This document shows positions 49,682 through 58,814 of a stretch of 64,000 bases of DNA, piece by piece. Below the pieces are notes generated by a model. The model was not told where the DNA came from, did not search any database, and saw only the letters and a program-made list of their open reading frames with translations. The DNA comes from Polytrichum commune. Lineage: Eukaryota; Streptophyta; Polytrichopsida; Polytrichales; Polytrichaceae. The position numbers and the translations under genes were made by a program. How positions within the stretch are numbered: position 1 is the first letter of the stretch; each line of letters starts with the position of its first letter. The DNA lies in contig OX485807.1 in NCBI GenBank assembly GCA_950295325.1, forward strand, positions 51,738,440 through 51,802,439, read 5' to 3'.

Positions 49682-51357
49682 GGGATATCTTGGATAGGAA
49701 ACCGAGTCCCACTGATTTCAAATTTGCTTGGAGGTTAGAAAGACTGCCTGTGGTGCATCCATTAAGCATGGACCCTGGAACCTGGAAGAAAGTTTTGGGA
49801 TTGCTCACCCAATTGCAAAATATCTTTCGTAAGGGCAGTCCACAAGCTGGAACCAAACCGGCAGAGTGGTACTTAGACCTCACAGCAGAGTGTTTGGAGC
49901 AAGCACAACAGACGATTTCAGGAAATGGGTCCCCTGCAGTGAAATTTAACTACAAGCAGCGGAGTACAAAATTACCGAGTTTGGCAGAAAATGAATGTAC
50001 AGGAGTGAAACTGTACAAGCGTCAGTGTGAATACCTAGTGGAAAAATTGGCAATGGCCGCCCTTAACAGCAGAGCGACACACCTTTATACTGCTGCTTGT
50101 TCTGCACAACAATCAACGTACCACAAAATTTTGAAGCTCCTTTACAGATTGGCGACAAATGTGCAAGGTTTCGTGCACAGTTGTTGCAAAGAGGGTGGGA
50201 TGCAAGTTGCCCTGACAGCGGCAAGTGTACCTATGTATGTGTGTTCATTGGGTTTCTATTTGGAGGTATGCACTAAGCTTTTGCACCACATTCATTTGGG
50301 AGTCGCATCGCCACCAAGCTTAGAGCTTGAGAGGCTGAGGGAGGCTGAAAAGAATGAAGTTGAAAGACTGGCTTTATTTGATGAAGCCGTTTTGATGGAT
50401 ACAATCAATTCTGTGATTCTACATGGGGAGTCAAGTAGTACATCTGTTGAATTACAGTTGGCCACCATTGTTCAGAAGAGATTGGCAGCAAGCCAGGGTA
50501 CGTCATCTTCGGGCGCATCCAAAGTGTCATATTTGGAGGCTTGGCAAGTAGATGGTAAAAGTCTCACTCAACTAGCACAGTTGGGTACGGGTAGTAGTGC
50601 TGCAGTTCACAAGGCAAAGTGGTTCGAAGCGATAGATGTTGCTGAAAAGGTGTTCGGAGTACCGAGAAATGATAGTTTTGACAAAGAAATGTCCTTATTA
50701 GCAGAGTTGTCTCATCCCAATATTGTATCAACCCTTGGGTATTGGGCGGATGAGCACTCATGTTCAATTGTCACGGAGTTGATGGATGGAGATCTTTACC
50801 GCCTAATGGAAAAACTACCGCCTCAAGATGGGATGGGCCCTTTTAGCATCTCGGTAGCATGTGACATCATGCTTCAAGTAGGACAAGGCATGGCTTACAT
50901 CCATGACAAAGGGGTTGTGCACCGAGATCTGAAGTCGCACAACATTCTATTCAAGCGGTCACAAGATGATGACATTGAGTATATTTGTGTGAAAGTGGGT
51001 GACTTTGGGATTTCTAAGACCAAGGAGAGGAGCTTTCTTTGTACCCACCAGACATCCAATACAGGTCCGGACAGATCCATGGCTCCAGAATTGATAGAAT
51101 TGCCAGGGGTAAAGAAAAAGGTGCAAAGTTCATTTCATCCATACAAAAGTGATGTTTACAGTTTTGGGATGCTCTGTTTTGAAATCTTGACCGGGAAGCT
51201 GCCATTTTCAACAATAAAGAACCCCCGAGAAGTGAAGGAGAAAGTATTGGCTGGCATTCGTCCAGTGCTACCACTTAAATGTCCTCAGGAGCTGAATCAT
51301 GTTGGGACTCTGATCCCACTAAACGACCGGATTTCCCAAAAATTTGTGAAGCGCTGA
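49682..51357 (+). pseudogene. MLKL-like HeLo + kinase 1, block B (C-lobe frameshift)
   Basis: The exon frame continues from the leader exon. The HeLo-like region contains LYKRQCEYLVEKLAMAAL, then LLYRLATNVQGFVHSCC. The kinase has LGTGSSAAVHKAKW, VAEK, FDKEMSLLAELSHPNIV, an intact VVHRDLKSHNILF (HRD at 50920-50928), VGDFGISK, MAPELIELPG and SDVYSFGMLCFEILTG. A 13-bp deletion near 51293, relative to A (where GAGCTCAAGAGGCTGATTG stands), shifts the frame. The protein therefore ends VGTLIPLNDRISQKFVKR at 51357 and lacks the last helices of the C-lobe. The DNA beyond still carries the ancestral donor ATTG|GTACGT at 51384/51385. Kinase function is doubtful, although all catalytic motifs upstream are present. 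Confidence 0.75.
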
Positions 51358-51384
51358 TGGGTTTATATTTCTCCCTCTTGATTG

Positions 51385-52032
51385 GTACGTTTTTCTTCCA
51401 CTGAATTTAGACTAATTTGTACTCACCTCCTGTTTTGTGTAAGATATTATGATGAAAGTGTGAGGGTCAGGTTGTCACATTGGCCCAGTGTGTGTTTGGG
51501 TGTTTAAGTGGGCACATTGACATTAAGGTACATATCCAAGTCAAATGTATATTAAAGAAAAGAAACCGTTTAGGAAATTTTGAGTAGCACTTCAAAACCC
51601 CAAAATGATTCATATTGACTCCAAATATAGCTTAGATACCTCTCAAATTCTAAATACAAACTTCTATAATCAATTGAGCACTAAAACATATCACTTTCTT
51701 ACATATTACATCGAAAAGTATAATTAGAATAGTAAAGAAGATACCTTTCATTCTTGTCACATTGACACTTCTATCTGTTTGTTCAAAAGTTAAGAAATTT
51801 GATTGTTGTCTACATGTAAACACAAGTTGAATTCATAAACATAACCCTTTTAATTTTTTTTAGTAACTTATGCATGTTTAGCTTATTGGCGATGTTTGTT
51901 GTTTCTCATAGATACCATTTAATTAGAAATGAATATGAAAATCATTGTTTATATTGGATTTGCAATTGTGTTTTGTTCAAGATTAATGTGTATGTAACAT
52001 TTATTTGACATTTTTATTTATGTGGTTTTCAG
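51385..52032 (+). other. Probable intron between kinase 1 and kinase 2, block B
   Basis: It starts GTACGTTT and ends TTATTTATGTGGTTTTCAG, a better pyrimidine tract than in A. Because kinase 1 is frameshifted here, it may now act as upstream DNA or a leader intron of kinase 2. Confidence 0.5.
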
Positions 52033-53676
52033 AGTATCTTGATCTTTCAAAAGAGAAGTTGGAAACTATGGTTTTCAGACAAAGTTTACATGCAAATCAT
52101 TCCACTGGTGAACCACAATGGTATCTAGACCGTGCAAGACAATGCATGGAGTATGTGCAATTGATGACTTCAAGTGGAAAAAATGTTTCCACTAAGGTGA
52201 AAATACACTACAATCAATGTCAATATCTTGCAGATGCATTGAAAATGGTTGTTGAGATCAGCTCCCGAGGTTTAGGCCCACTGTATGCCCGCACTCAATC
52301 CCGGAGTGATACCAAATTGGCGATGAATTCTTCTTCTGCAAGCAAAACAAAATCAATGTACCAACTTGAAATCCTCATGCTTCTTTGGCAGTCTGTGACG
52401 GAGATAGAGCACTTTATAAAAGATTGTTGTAGTCTCAGCTGGTTGAAAATTTCTGTCACATCGGGAAGTGTGGTACAATCTCCATTGGTGAGTGTGTCTT
52501 CATGGGGGTATCATTTGAAGTTGTGCAAATTTGTGCTCCTGCACAGCGACACTTTGGGTGCAACATCACTAACAATGAATGATATTGAGAGCATGAAGGA
52601 GGCTGAAGTGCTTGCTGTAAAAGAGAAAGCTACAGTTGATGATGCCACTTTGTGGAAAACATTATCTTTGATACTGTCAAGCAGCTCTAGCAAAACAGAT
52701 GAATTTCAGTTGGCCACCATCCTTTATAAGAGATTGGAAGTGAAGCAGGCTATGCTGACAACTAGTGGCCGCTTAAAAACACTTGATGAACGTTTAAAGA
52801 TAGACTCAAGGGCTTTGAGGAAGAGGGTGACATTGGGAACAGGATCATTTGGTAGTGTACACGCAGGTACATGGTATGGGGCAAAAGTTGCTATCAAGAC
52901 CATCCTTTATAGGCCGTATACTGATGTACTTCAAGGAATTTCAATCTTAAGCGGTCTCAGCCATCCAAACATTGTGCACATGCTAGGATATTCGGACGAC
53001 GAGAGCGAATGTATCATCCTTGTGATGGAATTAATGGACATGAATCTTTCTTCTCTTATACACAAGAGGCTACAAAATCTACCAAATAACTCAACTCCGT
53101 TCAACATCCAAGAGGTTGTGGACCTTATGCTTCAAGTAGCAGATGGCATGAACTACCTTCACCAACTCAAAGTAGTTCACCGAGACTTAAAACCATCAAA
53201 TATTCTAGTGAAACGTGTGAGGGTAACCAATTTGAACCACAACGTTCCGGAGTTGTTTTATGTCACAGTGGCTGACTTCGGGGTTTCTGTGACAAAGATA
53301 AGAAGCATGACTTATTCCCACCAGACCAAGGATGTAGGAACAACAAGGTATATGGCTCCTGAGGTGATTCGACAAAAAGGTGATGAATGGGATCAACATG
53401 ATTCCGCAAAATATCCATTCAAAAGTGATATTTTTAGTTTCGGGATGCTTTGCTACAACATCATAACTGGAAACATTCCTTTTTCAACTCTTGGTATTAG
53501 TGCAATGAAGAATGCAATATTGAATGGTGATCGCCCGAGTTTGCCAAAACGATGCCCCCAACAGTTAAAGACATTGATCGAAGCTTGTTGGCATCCAAAT
53601 CCTACTTCTCGTCCATCTTCTATTCAAATTTGTCAAACACTAAGGTGTCTCAAATATACACCACTACTTTGGACAG
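52033..53676 (+). CDS. MLKL-like HeLo + kinase 2, block B (best preserved copy)
   Basis: The exon is open throughout, with its first ATG at 52068 (MVFRQSLHANHSTGEPQWYLD). The N-terminal helical region contains IHYNQCQYLADALKMVVEIS and LEILMLLWQSVTEIEHFIKD, then CCSLSWLK. This matches the order NQ.QC..L - LE.PL.EL..IF...E..I..C - .W..K of plant MLKL/DUF1221 proteins. The kinase has LGTGSFGSV (glycine loop), VAIK, VVHRDLKPSNILV (HRD at 53178-53186), VADFGVS, GTTRYMAPEV and SDIFSFGMLCYNIITG. The helix C position usually held by Glu reads QGISIL (Gly at 52935-52937), unlike kinases 1 and 3, so it may be an unusual or weak kinase. It ends at a strong phase-1 donor ACAG|GTATGT; without splicing it would stop at 53720. 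It is likely spliced to kinase 3 to give a tandem-kinase protein. Confidence 0.8.
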
Positions 53677-54286
53677 GTATGTTGCTTATTATCCCACATT
53701 ATGTGACTATTGCATCATAATTTTTGTTAATTATTGCATCATAATTGACCATCTACTACCCCTCAAGGTTCAAAAACACTATAAGTATCTTATTGACAAT
53801 CAAACTACTCTGAGATTTGAGCAAATTAAATGATTTCTCTTGAAATATGGTATGCTTGGCTTAAGTTCTTTAAATTTGGATTTCCCTGAAAATCTTAAAA
53901 ATGAAGATAAATTGCTCTATTCTCAACACTTTATTAAAGATTGAAGGCCACTAGATGCATGCAACATGCATACTTATTTCAACATAAACATATGTTTTCA
54001 AATAATCTAAAGTGCTAGTCAACCACCAACTTGTGAGATTAGAATACTTATAGTATCGAATATCTTTTTGAAGTATGATGATAATATGAAATTCATGTGT
54101 AATTGCATCATTGTTTACATAGCTATTTGTAGCATAAAATGGATTTTGTTGGTCATGTGAATATCAGACAAGAAACTTAAGGTGAAAGCCAAGCCCAACA
54201 ATGGTTTCAAGAAGCCCACCTTGTTCTAGAGACCCAACATATTGCAAAAAAATTAGATTTTTCAAGACTATCAGTTATGAAAATAG
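53677..54286 (+). other. Probable intron between kinase 2 and kinase 3, block B
   Basis: It starts GTATGTTGC and ends ATGAAAATAG. Joining gives GAA TAT TCA, in frame with YSCLHRGIQLGKGG. An alternative is that kinase 3 starts independently at ATG 54277, which is inside this interval. Confidence 0.45.
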
Positions 54287-55410
54287 AATATTCATGTTTG
54301 CACCGCGGAATTCAGTTGGGAAAAGGTGGGCAAGAGACATATGTGTACGAGACAATCCATTGTAAAAGCAAAGCGGCTCACAACCGTGTTGCTCAAAAAC
54401 GTTTTGTTCCAGCATACAATGAAGACTTCCAAAATGAAATTACAATCTTATCATATTTGAAGCATCCCAATATTGTATCCTTGGTTGGCTATGCAGTGGA
54501 CAATCGTTCATGTTCCATTATTATGGAATTGATGGATGGCGATCTTCACGATCACATGTGTAGAAAGATGCGAAGGATGACTCCCAGGGGGCCTTTCAGC
54601 ATTGATGATGCAATTCGTGTTATGTTGCAAATAGCAGAGGGCATGGATTATGTCCACGGGAAGAATGTGGTGCACATGGATTTGAAATCATACAACATTT
54701 TGGTTAGGCAAATTAATGTTAAGGGAAAGCATTTGAATGTCAAAGTGGCTGATTTTGGCCTCTCCAAACAAATGAAACTAGGTAGCGATTTGCACTTCAA
54801 TGTTGGTACTCTCAGTTGGATGGCTCCGGAGGTGATGAGACTCAAAGGCATGTCTAGAAGGAGAACCTCAAAATTTGTCTATTTCTCGAATGCAATGGGG
54901 AATATTCCATTAATGTCACAAAAACGCATGAAGAAGTTTCCTGACCGATTCAAGAGTGACATCTATAGCTTTGGGATAGTTTGCTTCGAGATCTTAACCG
55001 GAAACTCACCGACTTTCCACTTGAAGAATAGAAGTGGCAATGCATTTCAAAGAGAGCCTGAAAAAGCAGCCATGTTTCTTCTTTTCCTTTTTCTTGAAGG
55101 TCTGATTAAACTTGAGGAGGACCCTCAAAAGACGACATGTGTTGTTCTTCTTCTTCTCAAAGGCCTCAATTTTAAGAGGGATCCTCACAGAGCAATTATA
55201 ATTCTTACGATTCTTCATTTGAAGTTCAAGATGAAGAGGGATCAAAACGAAGTACTGAAGGAAAAAGTGATGTCTGGTCTTAGGCCGATTCTACCAGATT
55301 ATTGTCCTCCTAAACTCAAGGCTCTTATTGAAAGTTGTTGGGACAAAGATGCTAGTACACGCCCTACTTTTGCTCAAATTATCATGGTCTTAAAAGGTCT
55401 TCTCTTGTAA
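54277..55410 (+). CDS. Kinase 3 with hydrophobic C-lobe repeat, block B (HMD pseudokinase)
   Basis: 377 residues if started at ATG 54277, or an exon from 54287 if spliced to kinase 2. Motifs: LGKGG (14-18), VAQK (38-41), helix C Glu in FQNEITIL (Glu 54), MELMDGDLHDHM (83-94), VVHMDLKSYNILV with HRD changed to HMD (133-135; Met codon 54676-54678), ADFG (158-161), GTLSWMAPEV and SDIYSFGIVCFEILTG. A C-lobe insert (about 252-323) holds three units at 260-281, 282-301 and 302-321, with hydrophobic runs FLLFLFLEGLI, VVLLLLKGL and AIIILTILHL. The LIESCW region follows. Loss of the catalytic-loop Arg alone does not prove inactivity. In a tandem arrangement a pseudokinase next to kinase 2 would be expected to be regulatory. 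Confidence 0.75.
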   Translation: MKIEYSCLHRGIQLGKGGQETYVYETIHCKSKAAHNRVAQKRFVPAYNEDFQNEITILSYLKHPNIVSLVGYAVDNRSCSIIMELMDGDLHDHMCRKMRRMTPRGPFSIDDAIRVMLQIAEGMDYVHGKNVVHMDLKSYNILVRQINVKGKHLNVKVADFGLSKQMKLGSDLHFNVGTLSWMAPEVMRLKGMSRRRTSKFVYFSNAMGNIPLMSQKRMKKFPDRFKSDIYSFGIVCFEILTGNSPTFHLKNRSGNAFQREPEKAAMFLLFLFLEGLIKLEEDPQKTTCVVLLLLKGLNFKRDPHRAIIILTILHLKFKMKRDQNEVLKEKVMSGLRPILPDYCPPKLKALIESCWDKDASTRPTFAQIIMVLKGLLL

Positions 55411-55485
55411 TACAAACTTTTCCAGACCATAGCCTTAAGCAAATAGTGAAGATTCTCAGTAGATGATAGATTAGACTCAAAAGTG

Positions 55486-55491
55486 AATAAA
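55486..55491 (+). promoter_or_regulatory. AATAAA poly(A) signal-like motif after kinase 3 (B)
   Basis: It lies 76 bp downstream of the stop and is conserved with A 17879-17884. Confidence 0.4.
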
Positions 55492-55499
55492 AGTCCATT

Positions 55500-56849
55500 T
55501 GATGCAAACTACATCGATCATCTCATTTAGTGGGTGTGGGCTGATAGTGTGTGGGAAATCAGTGAAGGTGATACTAGATTTCTTTAAGATATGAAATTAG
55601 TGCCACCAAAAGATGCAAGGTTTTGGGGTCCAAAGTGTGTCGGCGCTCATTTGGTTCTCACCCTTCAGGTTGGTTCCATGCATTTCTTCTAGTAATTCAG
55701 CACCCATCACTTAGGTCTTGTGGTTTTGGCAATATTAGTATACACAAAGAAACCGTGCTTTGGGAATCTCATCTTTTCATACTTATTTCTTGGTGCATGA
55801 GGATTTGGTAGATCTAGTTTTCATGCTTGCTGGTTCCATGTTCATGACTTAAAACTTAGGTTCATCACTTTGATAGTACACACATATATCCAAGAGGGAT
55901 TGTGCTGTGAAGTTTTGGTGTTTGGAATTGTTTTGGAAAATGGGAATTTGGGATTTTAAATTTCTAGATTCCTAGAGACCTACTTAACATTGGGGGTTGA
56001 AAGTGCTCTCATCCAATCAAGCATTCTACCTCCTATTCTGCATGCATTTGAGCAATGTGTACCTATGGCCAAGGCTTCTTAAGTGAGGTTGAGGCTCTAG
56101 CTATGTCAATTCCAAAGTTGGTTTCCACATTTCTTTCGGTGCGAGTAAGATTTCATAAATTTGATGAGGTGAGGCTTGGAGTCACCAACAAAAGGTCAAA
56201 AAAATTTTGGAAATTAAAATTAAGTTCACATTGTGCACAACCTCTTCAATTCCGCCATGCATGGCAAGGATGTGTATCTATAGCTCAAGACTTCTTGAAA
56301 GAAGTTGAGGCACCAACCCTAGTCATTTTGGAAGTGTCTATGCTTAGTTTGCAGCTTCTTATGATGCAAGTAAAATCCCACAAACTTATGAGATTGGAAT
56401 CGGAGGTCAGGTTCCCAACACAAGGCTCAAAAGGATTCGGAATTACAATTTCTCTCACATTGTACAAATTGCTTGGAGATGCTTTGAGTGTTGGGTACTG
56501 TGGGTAGTAGGTAATGTAGTCTAATCCTTGTGTGAATGTTGTGTGTGGTGAATTTAGGATTATTACAAAATTCTTGGAGTGGAGGATAAGCAATGGAGAA
56601 CCATAGAACGCAACGATTCCTCATTTCTTCAATTCCAGTCACCGTTTGATGGAGGTTTGTGCCTTCTCAAATCCCTCAATTCTCATTCACTTGGAGATTC
56701 TCATAAATTGGTTCTTAAGAATATAAACCCAGGAGTCCTCCAAAAAAGAGGTATATTAGCAGATTGTGAACCCAAATAATGTAGCTCGATTGACATTGTA
56801 CTTGATGTAGCTCATATGTATTGTTTTACGTGGTGATGGTCATAGAGCT
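55500..56849. other. Downstream region of block B, including a 150-codon frame of unknown nature
   Basis: It matches A 17890-19236. Frame 56055-56507 contains two related units around FLSEVEALAMSIPKLVSTFL and FLKEVEAPTLVILEVS. The same region in A is broken by stops. No domain is recognised, so coding status is doubtful. Confidence 0.3.
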
Positions 56850-57377
56850 CAACTACCTGAGTCCAGTTGTTTCTAAGGTTGACCATATCGTAGTGACTTA
56901 AAACATCGTCCGGATTATGATGATTAAACTACTTATTCTCCTCGTCGTTTGTTGTTTTTGGTTCTTGGTTGTCTTTTCTTGTTTATTGGCAGAGGCCTTC
57001 GTTCTTCTTTTAAAAGCTCGTCTACCTTGTATTCAACATGATAGACTTTTAATTAAGTAACTTAAAAGTCCTCTTTTGTTGTAAGGAATTATTTCTTCAG
57101 TGATATTTCTTCAAGTAGTCTCATACGACCAAGTGTTGTTTCTATTCTTTCAACTCGTTCGTTTGTAACTTTCTTTTTGTGTTGAACTTCTTCATGTGCC
57201 GCCATAGTCTTTTGAGCTCAAATGTTACTTCTAAGTGTTGCGCTGCAACATCTTCATGTGCCGTAGTTGTTTCCACAAACAACGAGTTATCTTTTCTTCA
57301 AGGAATTAAGTAATTTAAGTATCCAAGTGTCCAAGTAATAAGTTCAACTCTTCTTCCAAATTGCTTAGTAGCCAAGT
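56850..57377. other. Block B-specific sequence, nothing recognised
   Basis: T-rich on the plus strand. No long frame and no repeat ends. It stands where A has 19240-25110. Confidence 0.5.
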
Positions 57378-57557
57378 ATGGGGATATTAACTAAAATGAG
57401 CCAATTGGACCATTATGAGACAATTCGTACCGATGGAAACGTGCATTGGGAAAGTGCTTCACGGGTAAATACCCGTGAATTGCCATCATTGACAAGGTTT
57501 AGAACAAGAGGAAGGTCATTGAGATAGACTAACACACTATTTCATGCACATTGGTGT
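57378..57557 (+). repeat. 180-bp direct repeat, copy 1
   Basis: It runs from GGGGATATTAACTAAAATGA to ATGCACATTGGTG and is about 90% identical by eye to 60597-60775. It contains one of the palindromes (57458-57479). Confidence 0.9.
57458..57479. repeat. Palindrome TTCACGGGTA-AA-TACCCGTGAA
   Basis: Perfect 10-bp arms around AA. A variant of the CACGGGTG palindrome family clustered at 57-64 kb. Confidence 0.85.
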
Positions 57558-58589
57558 ATGTACATGGCTAATTTACATACAGATCATGTTTGTACAAGTT
57601 TAGAGAAGCTCTTGTAGGCACCAATTCTTGCAAAGACTCCTACACATTGGCTCCTTATACCTAAATGAGTATCCTAGTTTTCTACCCATCTATGATACAT
57701 TAAAGGGTTGTTTACACTCCAATGGTGGTTGTAGTTGTGGTCGTGATAGTGGTTAACCACCACAATCAACCGGGCACGACTACTATTCAATTTTATTTAC
57801 ACTTGTGCAAATCCTTGTGCTCCGGTTGATGGTGGGGTCAGTCTTCAAAATCGCAATTTATCGTTGGCTTAGCTTGGGCTCGAGAGGAAATTAAATGATG
57901 ACTATTCTTGATGGCCTTAGAGTGTAGCGTTAAGTGGTCATGTCCTCATAACTTTCTCTCTAGACCTTGACCTTGAAGCTCTTCATTAGATGCCACATGA
58001 CAACCATGAACAACCACCCCAAGGGTATTTAACCATTCGAAGTAGGGGGTTGATGGGATAAAAGGTGGTCTTGGGAGGGACTAGCATTTATTATGCCTAT
58101 TCTTTGAAAATAGAACCAAAGAAAGTAAACCACTACCGCAACCACAATCACCCCTATTCTAAATGACCCTTGAATTAGGTCTAAACTATTGTTCAAACTT
58201 AACTTTTGTTCATTAAACTTATTTGTTTGTGGAGTCTCCAACTGACACTTGATGTAACTAATATGTCTCACTTTACGGCTTCACCTATGGAAAAATAGGC
58301 AATACCCCAACCCCCGCTTACATTTCCAAGCAGACATGTTACGAGGATGGCCAACAGACCACTACACACTGGTCAACCCACATTTTTCTTCTTCATTTTT
58401 CTTTTCTTCTAGGTCCCTCTGAAACACAATTGTAAGTTGTCACTGATCCATACGGGACACTTTCAGGCTTGCTGTGGCACTTGCACTTGCCACTTGCTGA
58501 AGTTCAAGGTTAGCATTTGGCCCTCTATACGGCAAATTACAAATGCTTGCTTGAGGTTATGGAAATAGGCCGGTTGGGAATGGCACCGA

Positions 58590-58814
58590 AATATTGTGTG
58601 CTCTGAAGGACAAGAGTCACGCAGAAGGTTGTTCGACTCGGCGCTATTCACGAAACCTTCAGATGTATACAGTTCCGTGATGACATGTTATGAATTTCTA
58701 CTCAGAAAATTCCCATTCATAGTTCTTAGTGCAAGCAATTACGAGGTAGTTTCAAGCAGTCGGGAAAGACGGCTTATTGATCTGATGTTGGACAATAGAT
58801 GGAATCATAGGTGA
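58590..58814 (+). pseudogene. Relic of a kinase C-lobe (block B)
   Basis: Copy of A 26140-26410, with LFTKPSDVYSSVMTCYEFLL, RKFPF, SASNYEVV and LIDLMLDNRW. It has the same truncation and no catalytic motifs. A few residues (SDVYSS) are closer to the kinase consensus than in A. Confidence 0.6.
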
